Origin: Paenibacillus gyeongsangnamensis
GTDB lineage: Bacteria; Bacillota; Bacilli; Paenibacillales; NBRC-103111
Direction of reading: 5' to 3'
Length of the DNA stretch: 64,000 nucleotides
NCBI RefSeq assembly: GCF_027533625.1
Contig: NZ_JAQAGZ010000012.1
Coordinates: forward strand, 62,001 to 126,000
Positions 52,190-60,237 of this stretch are shown here, piece after piece. The stretch's first letter is position 1, and the number at the start of each line of letters is the position of its first letter. A program made the position numbers and the translations under genes. The notes beneath the pieces were generated by a model, which was not told the DNA's origin, did no database searches, and was given only the letters and a program-made list of their open reading frames with translations.

Positions 52190-52330
52190 GCACAGCCTCC
52201 GCTATTCGGGTATGGTTGGATTTGGCTTCATTATAGCATACAGGCCTCGGAGGCCAAAGCCAAGCCAAGCTAAGCAAAGCCTGAAGCCTTCCTGAAAGAC
52301 GATCGGGGAGAGAACCGGGCGAATGCACAC

Positions 52331-52363
52331 TTGACATAGTAATATTACAACTAGTAATATTAT
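52331..52363 (+). promoter_or_regulatory. PadR promoter with overlapping operators
   Basis: TTGACA (52331-52336), 18-bp spacer, TAATAT (52355-52360). GTAATATTAC (52339-52348, perfect palindrome) and GTAATATTAT (52354-52363) fill the spacer and -10 region, so binding would shut the promoter. The predicted start of transcription is about five bases before the first plausible start codon. Confidence 0.75.
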
Positions 52364-52367
52364 GACT

Positions 52368-52985
52368 ATGAAGAATACAAAACCAATCCAACGATCTCCA
52401 CTGGCCCTTGCCGTATTGGCTCTATTAGCCGAAGCACCGATGCACCCTTACCGCATGCAGCAGCTGATCAAAGAACGAGGAAAGGACGAGGTTATTAACG
52501 TTCGCCAGCGGGCGAACATTTATCAGACCATCGAACGGCTGCAGCGCGACGGACTGATCGCCGTAAGAGAAACGCTGCAGGAGGCGGGACGGCCGGACCG
52601 GACCGTCTATGAAGCCACGGAAGCGGGAAGCGCCTTGCTGCGGCAGTGGCTGCGCGATATGCTGGCCGTACCGTCGGAGGAGTTCCCCGACTTCCCGGCG
52701 GCGGTCTCCTTCCTGGCGCTGCTGAGCGCCGAGGAGGTCCGGGAGCAGCTCGAGAGAAGAGCCGCTGTCCTGGAAGATCAAATCAGGCACATCGCAGAAG
52801 CAATGGAGACTTATAAGGATATTGTTCCCCGGTTGTTCATGCTGGAATCCGAATACAAGGCGGAGGTGCTCTCCGCCGAGCTGAGCTGGGTGAGGTCCGT
52901 CGTCCGCGATATCGGTCGCGGCGCGCTTGCCTGGGATGAAGAATGGCTGCGGGAGATCGCGAAGCGGCTGGATCGCCAAGAGTAA
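52368..52985 (+). CDS. PadR-family transcriptional regulator
   Basis: A 205-residue regulator with an N-terminal winged helix (SPLALAVLALLAEAPMHPYR, then NIYQTIERLQRDGLI, VYEATEAGSALLRQWL) and a C-terminal dimerising helix. No ribosome binding site precedes either ATG (52362 or 52368), and the promoter would place the transcript start almost on the codon, so the mRNA appears leaderless. Operators in its promoter imply autoregulation. It precedes a FAD monooxygenase gene by 51 bp. Confidence 0.85.
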   Translation: MKNTKPIQRSPLALAVLALLAEAPMHPYRMQQLIKERGKDEVINVRQRANIYQTIERLQRDGLIAVRETLQEAGRPDRTVYEATEAGSALLRQWLRDMLAVPSEEFPDFPAAVSFLALLSAEEVREQLERRAAVLEDQIRHIAEAMETYKDIVPRLFMLESEYKAEVLSAELSWVRSVVRDIGRGALAWDEEWLREIAKRLDRQE

Positions 52986-53036
52986 TCCGTCGTCATCCGG
53001 ACGCATATAAATCCATCTGTGAGGAGGAGAAGCGTC

Positions 53037-54392
53037 ATGTCCAAAGTTCCGTTGAAAGTGATCATTATCGGTGCCGGCACCGGAGGCTTGTGTCTGGCTC
53101 ACGGCTTGAAGAGGGCGGGCCTCGCAGTCGGGGTATACGAGAGAGACCGGACGCGTACGGGAGGGCTGCAGGGCTACCGCGTCGGCATCAGTCCGGACGG
53201 GAGCCGGGCTCTGAAGAAATGCCTGCCTCCGGAGCTGTTCGATATCTTCGTTGCGACCTGTGCCAGAGCCCCCAGGTATTTCAATATGCTCACCGAACGT
53301 CAGACGGAGGTGCTCAGCCTGGAGCTGAGTCCGGATAAAGACTCGGTGAACAGCGAGAAATCCGTAAGCCGGATGACCTTGCGGCAGGTGCTGTTGACGG
53401 GGCTCGAGGACATCGTCCGTTTCGACAAAAAGTTCGTCCGTTACGAGCAGCGGCCGGACGGGAAGGTAACCGCCTTCTTCGAGGACGGCACCTCCGCAGA
53501 CGGGGATCTGCTCATCGGCGCCGACGGCACGAATTCGCCGGTACGCAGGCAGCTGCTGCCGCACGCCAAGCTGGAAGATACGGGCATCGTCAGCATCGGA
53601 GGCAAGCTCCCGGTCAATGAGCGGACGAAGGCCCTGCTGCCGCACAAAGTTTTTCACGGCGTGACGATGGTCATGGCGCCGAAGGCTTACGGCCTCATCC
53701 TCCACGCGATGGAGTTCAAATGGGACCGGAACGGGATTAAGCACGGCATCGGCGGCAATGACGCCGAGCTGCTGTCCCGCTGGCCGGGCCTCTTGTACGA
53801 CAACACCAGGGACTATATCATGTGGGGCTTCTGGGCATCCCGCCGCAGCTTTCCCGCCAATCCCATGGACATCAAGGACGGAGAGCGGTTAAAACGGATG
53901 GTGCTGGACATGACACCCGGCTGGCATCCCGATCTTCGGCAGCTATTCGCCGAATCCGATCCTTCATCGCTTTTTACCATCAACATCCGCACGTCGGTGC
54001 CGGTCGAGACGTGGGAAACCACGAACGTTACGCTGCTCGGCGATACGATCCATACGATGACGCCGGGTAAGGGCGTGGGCGCCAATACGGCGCTTCGGGA
54101 CGCGGCTCTCCTGTGCGCCAAGCTGCTCGAGGTCCATGACGGAGGAAAGCCTTTAAAGCAGGCCGTACACGAATACGAGGCCAAGATGATCAAGTACGGC
54201 TTCGAGGCGGTGCTGGAGTTCAGGAAGCAGATGGATGACAACACTGTCATGCACAAGCCGGTCATCGGGCGCGCCGCGCTTGCCGTCATGAGAACGGGAA
54301 TGCGGATCGTCAACGCCGTTCCCGCCATAAAGCGGAAAATGGCCGCCAATCTGGAACATTCCCGGGGAATGGACCGCTACGACGAGCTTTGA
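53037..54392 (+). CDS. FAD-dependent aromatic-type monooxygenase
   Basis: A 451-residue group A flavoprotein monooxygenase. N-terminal FAD motif IIGAGTGGLCLAHGLKRAGL, central DLLIGADGTNSPVRRQLL, and the DG-type motif TLLGDTIHTMTPGKGVGANT are complete. Start at 53037 after GAGGAGGAG. It belongs to the family of tetracycline- or phenolic-compound-oxidising enzymes. Behind a PadR repressor (often induced by phenolic acids or antibiotics), it probably detoxifies a planar aromatic compound; the substrate is not known. Confidence 0.85.
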   Translation: MSKVPLKVIIIGAGTGGLCLAHGLKRAGLAVGVYERDRTRTGGLQGYRVGISPDGSRALKKCLPPELFDIFVATCARAPRYFNMLTERQTEVLSLELSPDKDSVNSEKSVSRMTLRQVLLTGLEDIVRFDKKFVRYEQRPDGKVTAFFEDGTSADGDLLIGADGTNSPVRRQLLPHAKLEDTGIVSIGGKLPVNERTKALLPHKVFHGVTMVMAPKAYGLILHAMEFKWDRNGIKHGIGGNDAELLSRWPGLLYDNTRDYIMWGFWASRRSFPANPMDIKDGERLKRMVLDMTPGWHPDLRQLFAESDPSSLFTINIRTSVPVETWETTNVTLLGDTIHTMTPGKGVGANTALRDAALLCAKLLEVHDGGKPLKQAVHEYEAKMIKYGFEAVLEFRKQMDDNTVMHKPVIGRAALAVMRTGMRIVNAVPAIKRKMAANLEHSRGMDRYDEL

Positions 54393-54408
54393 ACGCAAAC
54401 GTGCGGGC

Positions 54409-54446
54409 TTGACTCGGTTCATCCGCAACATTACAATGAGTAGTGT
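54409..54446 (+). promoter_or_regulatory. blaI promoter with BlaI-type operator
   Basis: TTGACT (54409-54414), 17-bp spacer, TACAAT (54432-54437). ACATTACAATGAGTAGTGT (54428-54446) overlaps the -10 box; its outer arms match the perfect palindrome at 55747-55765 (14 of 19 positions overall). Confidence 0.7.
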
Positions 54447-54458
54447 GAGGTGTTCCCC

Positions 54459-54872
54459 GTGAAAATACAGCATTTTAAAACAAATGAGAGCGGGTTGAAC
54501 CGGTTCTTCGGGCCGCTTGAGGCCAAGATCATGGGTATTCTCTGGGATGGGCCGGAGATGACGATCAAGGATGTGCAGTCGAAGCTGGCGCAGGAGCAGC
54601 CGGCCAACTTCAACACCGTGATGACCGTCATGAACCGGCTCGTGGATAAAGGCGTGCTGCAGAAACGGGCGAACGGGCGGAGCTCGCTATATCGTCCGAC
54701 GCTGACGAGAGAGCAATTTCTTGAGGCCCAATCTAAGGAGCTGACGCACGATCTGATGGAGGAATTCGGTCCGTTGGTCGTCAGCCATATGCTGGATGAG
54801 CTGGAGGATGCCGACCCCGCGCTGATTGAACAGCTGGAGCAAAAAATCAAAGCCCTCAAAAAGGAACGGTAG
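54459..54872 (+). CDS. BlaI/MecI-family repressor
   Basis: A 137-residue winged-helix repressor. The start is the GTG at 54459 (KIQHFKTNESGLNRFFGPLE), with GAGGTG upstream; an earlier GTG at 54450 lies within that site. HTH: MTIKDVQSKLAQEQPANFNT, wing region RANGRSSLYRPTLT; C-terminal helices dimerise. Adjacent gene is an M56 metalloprotease, the usual signalling partner that cleaves BlaI. Its sites lie in its own promoter and ahead of DoxX. Confidence 0.88.
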   Translation: MKIQHFKTNESGLNRFFGPLEAKIMGILWDGPEMTIKDVQSKLAQEQPANFNTVMTVMNRLVDKGVLQKRANGRSSLYRPTLTREQFLEAQSKELTHDLMEEFGPLVVSHMLDELEDADPALIEQLEQKIKALKKER

Positions 54873-54875
54873 CCC

Positions 54876-55730
54876 ATGTGGGAGAACAGGTCCAAAACTA
54901 TGTTCATCACAGGACTCGCCCTGTCGGGCGTCCTGTTGGTCCAGATGACCCTGTACGCGATGCATATGCTGCTCGGCTGGGAAATCAGGCATAACCTGAT
55001 CCAATTCTGCACGAGAACGGCAGTCGCTATCGGCTGGTCCTCGCTAGTGTATGCGCTGAACCTGCTGGTGCTCTATACCATTCTTTCCCTTATTCTTCGC
55101 ACCGGGCGGCAGCTGCTGCTATCCGGACGGGCTTACCGGCGTCTGAAGGCGGCGGAGGAAGTGCGGCTCTCCCGCATGCTTAACCGGCGTTTCAGCGGCG
55201 GCCGGGATCACATCATGGTGGTGGAGCAGCAGCGTCCGCTGGCGTTCACGATGAATCTGCTGAAGCCGAAGATCATTCTGTCCACGGGACTGATCGACTT
55301 GCTCGAGCCGGAAGAGCTCGAAGTGGTCGTTTACCACGAGCAGTATCACCGGAAGCACGGCGACCCGCTGAAGACGTTCCTCATGTCGCTCGGCGCCTCG
55401 GTCCTCTGGTACATTCCTTTACTGCCATGGTTGTATCATAAATATACCATCGTCCGGGAAGTGCTCGCGGATCACGAGGCGATGAACAGGCTAGGGTCCT
55501 CCGCCGAGCTCGGGAGCGCACTGCTGAAGCTTCTGAAGCAAGGCGAGGCTTCGTCCGCGCGGAGGCCGTATGCCAGCGTATCGTTCGCCGATACGTCGAT
55601 TAATTACCGCATCCGGCTGATCCTGAACCCGGAAGAGGAGCTCCCGCTGGGGCTGCCGCTCACGCCGACGATGATCTCGATCCAGACCACGCTTCTGTTA
55701 GGGTCGCTGTTTTTCTTTGTGCTGCCCTAA
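54876..55730 (+). CDS. M56 membrane metalloprotease (BlaR1/MecR1-like, no sensor domain)
   Basis: A 284-residue membrane protease with helices near 10-30, 45-70, 170-190 and a C-terminal helix. Zinc site HEQYH at 154-158 (HExxH) and E201 in ADHEAM. The extracellular beta-lactam-binding domain of BlaR1/MecR1 is missing, so the trigger must be something else. It starts three bases after the BlaI stop, in the same operon, and is expected to cut the repressor. Confidence 0.85.
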   Translation: MWENRSKTMFITGLALSGVLLVQMTLYAMHMLLGWEIRHNLIQFCTRTAVAIGWSSLVYALNLLVLYTILSLILRTGRQLLLSGRAYRRLKAAEEVRLSRMLNRRFSGGRDHIMVVEQQRPLAFTMNLLKPKIILSTGLIDLLEPEELEVVVYHEQYHRKHGDPLKTFLMSLGASVLWYIPLLPWLYHKYTIVREVLADHEAMNRLGSSAELGSALLKLLKQGEASSARRPYASVSFADTSINYRIRLILNPEEELPLGLPLTPTMISIQTTLLLGSLFFFVLP

Positions 55731-55746
55731 TTTTTTTTACCTACAA

Positions 55747-55765
55747 ACACTACATCATGTAGTGT
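55747..55765 (+). promoter_or_regulatory. BlaI-type operator ahead of DoxX
   Basis: ACACTACATCATGTAGTGT is a perfect 19-bp palindrome (9 + 1 + 9). It contains the TACA/TGTA halves of BlaI/MecI sites and closely matches the site at 54428-54446. It lies 115 bp upstream of the DoxX start. Confidence 0.8.
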
Positions 55766-55879
55766 GAAATCTGGCAAGGAGGTGATCGGGGCGGGGAAGG
55801 TGAAGTACGATCGAAATAACGGCTGCAGGAGCATTCATCATGTCATATAACAACTAACGGAAACAGGGAGGAATGTACG

Positions 55880-56296
55880 ATGGTGCAATGGAAGGCGATG
55901 GATTTGGGCGCATTGATCGTGCGCATCGTACTGGGGATCACCTTTTTCCTGCACGGACTGGTGAAATTTCAAGGTGGCATTCAGAATACGGCGGCTTTTT
56001 TTGAGAAAGTCGGGCTGCCCGGTATGCTGGCTACCGTCGTAGGAGGCATCGAGCTGATCGGGGGCATTTGCATGATCCTGGGGCTCGGCGTCCGGGTGTT
56101 CGGAGCGCTGTTCTCCGTCATTATGCTGGGCGTTATACTGACCGTCAAGTCTTCGAAAGGGCTGATCGGCGGTTTTGAGCTGGAGCTGGCGCTGTTCGCG
56201 ATGTCGCTGCAGCTGTTGATCAGTGGGAACGGTCTGTTCTCGATTGACGGCTGGTTCCGCAGCCGCAGCAGGACGACCGAGTCGAGCCAGGCATAA
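55880..56296 (+). CDS. DoxX-family membrane protein
   Basis: A 138-residue four-helix membrane protein. GITFFLHGLVKFQGGIQNTA and VVGGIELIGGICMILGLGVR match the DoxX/YphA-type family, thought to influence membrane redox or stress resistance. AACAGGGAGGAATGTACG precedes the ATG. It shares an operator with the BlaI gene and is followed by DUF3105, suggesting one BlaI-controlled stress unit. Confidence 0.8.
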   Translation: MVQWKAMDLGALIVRIVLGITFFLHGLVKFQGGIQNTAAFFEKVGLPGMLATVVGGIELIGGICMILGLGVRVFGALFSVIMLGVILTVKSSKGLIGGFELELALFAMSLQLLISGNGLFSIDGWFRSRSRTTESSQA

Positions 56297-56328
56297 CGGA
56301 TAGCGTTCGGAAAGGGGGCCAGGTACGA

Positions 56329-56901
56329 ATGAGTCAGACATCGAAGAAAACAACCTATAAGCAGGACCGGTACGCTCAGAGGCAGCTCGAGGCCAAGCGG
56401 CGCAAGCAGTGGGGCCGGATCGGCTGGTCGGCGGCAGGCCTCGTCGTCATCGGCTGCATTGCGGTGCTGGCCATGGACCGCGCTCCGTCGCCGGGGGAGA
56501 AGATTGAAGTGCTGAAGGATCAGTCGCACATCCCGACTGTGGATTCGCCGCACACGCCTTATAATTCCGATCCTCCGACCTCCGGGCCGCACATGGCCAA
56601 TATCGCCGGATGGGGCGTTCATAAACAGCCGGTGCCGAAGGAATATTTGGTTCATAATCTGGAGGACGCCGGCGTTGTCATCTATTACAACGATAAGCTG
56701 GATGCGGATTCCGTGAAGAAGCTGGAGACGATCGTCGAGGGGTATCCGGAGTTCGTACTTGTCAATCCGTATCCTGCCATGGGAAACGCGATTACGTTAA
56801 CGGCTTGGGGGCGCATGCTGCGACTGGACCGGCTCGATGAGAAGCAGGTGAAAGATTTTATCAATGCATATAAGGGGATCGATCATCACCCCAGACAGTA
56901 G
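56329..56901 (+). CDS. DUF3105 membrane-anchored protein
   Basis: A 190-residue protein. Basic N-terminus (about 1-33), one transmembrane helix (about 34-52), then a periplasm-side DUF3105 domain: YNSDPPTSGPHMANIAGWGV and VPKEYLVHNLEDAGVVIYYN. The family occurs in actinobacteria and Paenibacillus, role unknown. It follows DoxX by 32 bp and ends at a clear terminator, so it belongs to the BlaI-linked transcript. Confidence 0.8.
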   Translation: MSQTSKKTTYKQDRYAQRQLEAKRRKQWGRIGWSAAGLVVIGCIAVLAMDRAPSPGEKIEVLKDQSHIPTVDSPHTPYNSDPPTSGPHMANIAGWGVHKQPVPKEYLVHNLEDAGVVIYYNDKLDADSVKKLETIVEGYPEFVLVNPYPAMGNAITLTAWGRMLRLDRLDEKQVKDFINAYKGIDHHPRQ

Positions 56902-56904
56902 GAT

Positions 56905-56942
56905 AGAAGACCGAACGGAGTGAGTCCGTCGGTCTTCTTGTG
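56905..56942 (+). terminator. Terminator of DoxX-DUF3105 unit
   Basis: AGAAGACCGA (56905-56914) pairs with TCGGTCTTCT (56929-56938), with an inner CGGA/TCCG stem, followed by TGTGCTT. Confidence 0.75.
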
Positions 56943-56960
56943 CTTAGACAGGCAGGGCAT

Positions 56961-57539
56961 CTACCCGATGCCCAGCACATCGGTGACCAGGGCCAGCGCC
57001 AGCAGCAAGGTCATGACGCCTCCGGCGAGCCGGGCACGGGAAGCCCCGTGCGGAGCGGCGGCGCTGCGCGAGAGGGCGGAGCGGAAGTACAGGATTGCGC
57101 CGAGAACGATCAGCGCAGCCTCCAGCGCCATGCTGAGCCAAGGGAACTGCCACAGCCCGAGTCCGAGCAGCGGAAGCTGCCCGAGGTTTCCCGGGAGGAT
57201 GGGCAGGTCGGCCCGGTGCACGAGCAGGTCGAGCAGCCAGTGGCTGAAGACGACGGAGCCGAGCACAAGCCCGCTGCGCCTTCCCCACGCTTTGCCCCCG
57301 GCCAGACTGGCCAGTACGGCTATCAGAAGTGCGCCTGTAAGAGAATGGGTATAGTCGGCATGAATGACCGCTTCCCTATAGCCGGTGCCCCCGGCCGGGT
57401 CGAACGATTCGACGCCGCTCAGCAGGAGCGGAACGAAGAGGACATCCAATAGCTGCGTACCGAGCATAAGAGCCCACAGCGGGGTTCCCGGTTCCTTGGC
57501 TTTGACGGCGGCGGCGAGCCCGAAGTGTCCTGCGAACAT
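56961..57539 (-). CDS. Membrane-bound metal-dependent hydrolase-like protein (YdjM type)
   Basis: A 192-residue membrane protein, start at 57539 (MFAGHFGLAAAVKAKEPGTP) with AGGAGG upstream. HADYTHSLTG and FSHWLLDLLVHRADLPI carry the conserved His/Asp pattern of YdjM/DUF457-like proteins, sometimes annotated as phospholipid hydrolases. Hydrophobic helices are spread over the entire length. It is preceded by a 30-residue membrane peptide gene with which it overlaps. Function unknown. Confidence 0.7.
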   Translation of the reverse strand: MFAGHFGLAAAVKAKEPGTPLWALMLGTQLLDVLFVPLLLSGVESFDPAGGTGYREAVIHADYTHSLTGALLIAVLASLAGGKAWGRRSGLVLGSVVFSHWLLDLLVHRADLPILPGNLGQLPLLGLGLWQFPWLSMALEAALIVLGAILYFRSALSRSAAAPHGASRARLAGGVMTLLLALALVTDVLGIG

Positions 57540-57631
57540 TAGCGCGCCTCCTTCCGGGGCGAGCTTGCAAGCCGCGAATCTAGCCAGCCGCACAGCACAG
57601 TAAACAGCAGGATGAATAAGATAAAATTCAT
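57539..57631 (-). CDS. Small hydrophobic membrane peptide
   Basis: A 30-residue peptide, MNFILFILLFTVLCGWLDSR followed by LASSPRKEAR, with one transmembrane segment (about 2-16) and a basic tail. GTGAGG precedes the ATG at close range. Its TAA overlaps the next gene's ATG (TAATG), indicating translational coupling with the YdjM-type membrane protein. Function unknown; it could simply be a coupling leader. Confidence 0.45.
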   Translation of the reverse strand: MNFILFILLFTVLCGWLDSRLASSPRKEAR

Positions 57632-57666
57632 AACCTCACGCCTCTTCCTCCGGGCGGTCCCGGTTA

Positions 57667-58290
57667 TTATCGGTTCAATCGTTCCTTGAAGCCGCACAGC
57701 ATGACGTCAACCGCTTCCTCGAAGGTGGGAGTAAGCCGCTCCAGCAGGGTCTGAGGTGGTTCCTCCGATGAAGCGTAGGTGCCGACGATGCCGTGCAGCA
57801 TATAAAAGTAAATCCGGCTGAAGGCAAGAAGCCGGGGGTCCTCCGCTGCAAGGCCGAGACTGCGGCCGACGGCATGCTGCAGGAGACCGAACAGCGCATT
57901 GCGCAGAGCGTTCAGCTCCGACCGCGGGGAGGCCGCGTCGACCCGTTCGCTCCCGGTCATGAAGAACAAGTGGTGCATATTGCGGTTCGCGAGACAGAAT
58001 CGGATGAAGCTGAGGCTAACCTCTTGAAGCTGGCCGTCCGGATGTCCTGCGGCGCCGAGCGTCCGCTCGAACCGTTCCTGCAGCTCGCGGAGCGGGGGCA
58101 TGGACAGCTGGTGCAGCAGCGCTTCTTTGTCCTTGTAATAAATATAAATGGTCGTATGTGAGCAGCCGGCCGCCTTGGCGATCTCGCGCATCGTCACGGC
58201 ATCAAAGCCTCGCGTCGCGAATAAATCGCCGGCCGCTTGCAGGATCGCTTTTCTTGTTTCCTCGGAACGAAGTTCCTGTTTGCCGGGCAT
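57667..58290 (-). CDS. TetR-family transcriptional regulator
   Basis: A 207-residue regulator. Helix-turn-helix: ILQAAGDLFATRGFDAVTMR, EIAKAAGCSHTTIYIYYKDK; C-terminal all-helical ligand domain. A long palindrome at 58324-58356 lies directly upstream, which suits autoregulation. The neighbouring small membrane-protein genes on the same strand may be controlled with it. Confidence 0.88.
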   Translation of the reverse strand: MPGKQELRSEETRKAILQAAGDLFATRGFDAVTMREIAKAAGCSHTTIYIYYKDKEALLHQLSMPPLRELQERFERTLGAAGHPDGQLQEVSLSFIRFCLANRNMHHLFFMTGSERVDAASPRSELNALRNALFGLLQHAVGRSLGLAAEDPRLLAFSRIYFYMLHGIVGTYASSEEPPQTLLERLTPTFEEAVDVMLCGFKERLNR

Positions 58291-58323
58291 GATGGATCGC
58301 TCCTTAAGGACCGCTTGGATTAA

Positions 58324-58356
58324 TTATAACCATTGGTTACTAACCGTTGGTTATAA
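58324..58356 (-). promoter_or_regulatory. 33-bp palindromic operator of TetR gene
   Basis: TTATAACCATTGGTTA, a central C, and TAACCGTTGGTTATAA form 16-bp arms that match at 14 positions. It contains repeated AACCNNTGGTT half sites and lies 34 bp upstream of the TetR start. Confidence 0.75.
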
Positions 58357-58414
58357 TATAACCGGCGAATCTCGGGTCGTCAAGGAATATTTTCCGTGCG
58401 GGCGCCTGCACTTG

Positions 58415-59491
58415 TCAACCGGCCGGCTGTTCTTCCCGCGGCAGCTCGATATAGAAGGTAAAGTGTCCGTGCTCGTGGTGCAGCCCGATGCGACCGCCGT
58501 GGAGCTCTATGATATTTCGAGCAATGGAGAGCCCCAGACCGGCGCCGGGGGCCGCCGAATGACCGCTCCGCGAAGGGTCCGCCTTGTAGAAGCGCTCGAA
58601 CAAGAGCGGCTCCTGCTCCCTCGTCACGGGCTCGCCTTCATTCTCGACCAAGAGGACGATCTTCCCGTCCCGCTGGGAGAGGCGGACCGTAATGTCCCCG
58701 GGCCGGAGTGAAAATTTGAGCGCGTTCATCAGCAGGTTGTCGACGGCCCGGACCCATTTTTCCACATCGACCTTTCCGTAAACGGGCCCGTTCGCCATGC
58801 GGATGTGCCGGACCGTCAGCCCCTGCTCGAGCGCGATGGGCTCGAATTCGCCCATGATTTGCTCCAGCAGCCCGTTCAGGTCGATGGTTTGCAGCGACAG
58901 CCGCTCCGTTCCTCCGGACAGCCGCGTATATTCAAACAAGTCGTCGATCAGCTTCTTCAGCTGCTGCGTCTTGTTATAAGCGTTCCGGATATACCGCTTG
59001 TGTTCGTCGAGATCGGCGTAATCGTCATGCTGCAGCAGGTTCAAGTAACCAATGATGCTCGTCAGAGGCGTTCGCAGGTCATGCGATACGCTCGTGATCA
59101 GCTCCATCTTCGATTTCTCCAACTGGCGCTCCTTGAGCATCATGCTCTGCAGTTGCTCCGCCATGTAATTGATGTTCTGCGCCACGTTACCCAGCTCATC
59201 CCGCCGGGTTAGCGGCACACGGTAGTCCAGCCTTCCATGGGCGATGGCCATCAGCCCGTCGGCGAGCGTCCGCAGATAACGGACGGTCTGGCGGTTGAAC
59301 AGGAAGAAGAACAGCAGGAAGAGCACCCACAGCAGGGAGAACGAAATCGTCTTGCCGAGCGTCCCGGGGATGAGGACATCGATCGGATTGGTTAGCAGCG
59401 CCGCCAGAGTGAAGCTTAACAGGAAGGAGCCGAACATCTTGATCCGTAAGCTTTTTCTCCAGCTCAGGGCCGTGAAGAAATCTTTATTCAA
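58415..59491 (-). CDS. Membrane sensor histidine kinase
   Basis: A 358-residue kinase, start at the UUG at 59491 overlapping the regulator stop. Two helices (17-34 and 47-65) with a very short loop, HAMP about 66-120, HisKA with SVSHDLRTPLTSIIGYL (phospho-His137), HATPase with NLLMNALKFSLRPGD and GAGLGLSIARNI. Such kinases with little extracellular domain often sense cell-envelope damage. It is the second gene of a regulator-kinase pair. Confidence 0.9.
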   Translation of the reverse strand: MNKDFFTALSWRKSLRIKMFGSFLLSFTLAALLTNPIDVLIPGTLGKTISFSLLWVLFLLFFFLFNRQTVRYLRTLADGLMAIAHGRLDYRVPLTRRDELGNVAQNINYMAEQLQSMMLKERQLEKSKMELITSVSHDLRTPLTSIIGYLNLLQHDDYADLDEHKRYIRNAYNKTQQLKKLIDDLFEYTRLSGGTERLSLQTIDLNGLLEQIMGEFEPIALEQGLTVRHIRMANGPVYGKVDVEKWVRAVDNLLMNALKFSLRPGDITVRLSQRDGKIVLLVENEGEPVTREQEPLLFERFYKADPSRSGHSAAPGAGLGLSIARNIIELHGGRIGLHHEHGHFTFYIELPREEQPAG

Positions 59492-60176
59492 CTTTGTATC
59501 CCACTCCCCACACGGTTTTGATGTACTGCGGCTCGCGCGGATACACCTCGATTTTCTCCCGGATGTTCCGGATATGCACCATCACGGTGTTATCCGACAA
59601 AAATTTATCTTCCTTCCACACGCTCTGGTAAATGCGTTCTACGCTGAACACATGCCCGCGGTGGCCGGCCATCAGCTCGAGGATGGAGAATTCGAGCGGC
59701 GTGAGCGAGATTTCCTTGCCCCGTACCGTCACGAGATGCCGATCCCTATCGATAGTGAGATCGCCGATCTCCAGCAGCTTGCCGAGAGCCGCCTGGCCGC
59801 CCGTACCGGCCAATTTCCGCCGCCGAAGCTGCGCCTTGACCCGGGCCATCAGCTCCAGCGGGTTAAAGGGCTTGCTTACGTAATCGTCGGCTCCGGTAGT
59901 AAGACCGGTGATTTTGTCCAGATCCTCTCCTTTGGCCGACAGCATGATGATCGGAATGTCCGATTGCTCGCGGATTTTGAGACAAGCCTTCATGCCGTCC
60001 ATACCGGGCATCATCACATCAAGAATGACCAGATCGACCGTTTCTCGGCGAAGCTTCTCGAGCGCCTGCACGCCGTCCTCCGCCTCAATCACCCGGTACC
60101 CGTCGTTGCGTAAATAAATGCTGACCACGTCGCGGATTTCCGCATCGTCGTCGGCCACCAATACGTTTATCGTCAA
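59484..60176 (-). CDS. OmpR-family response regulator
   Basis: A 230-residue regulator. The UUG at 60176 (MTINVLVADDDAEIRDVVSI) is preferred, since GGGAGG lies eight bases upstream; a longer ATG start adds seven residues. Receiver D53 (VILDVMMPGMDG), winged-helix output domain with SLTPLEFSILELMAGHRGHV and DNTVMVHIRNIREKI. It overlaps the kinase gene by eight bases. Target genes are not evident. Confidence 0.9.
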   Translation of the reverse strand: MTINVLVADDDAEIRDVVSIYLRNDGYRVIEAEDGVQALEKLRRETVDLVILDVMMPGMDGMKACLKIREQSDIPIIMLSAKGEDLDKITGLTTGADDYVSKPFNPLELMARVKAQLRRRKLAGTGGQAALGKLLEIGDLTIDRDRHLVTVRGKEISLTPLEFSILELMAGHRGHVFSVERIYQSVWKEDKFLSDNTVMVHIRNIREKIEVYPREPQYIKTVWGVGYKVE

Positions 60177-60237
60177 TAGGATCGCCTCCCGTCTCATTGC
60201 AAATGTACCATACTTTGGAAAAAGTGTCTCCCACTTC

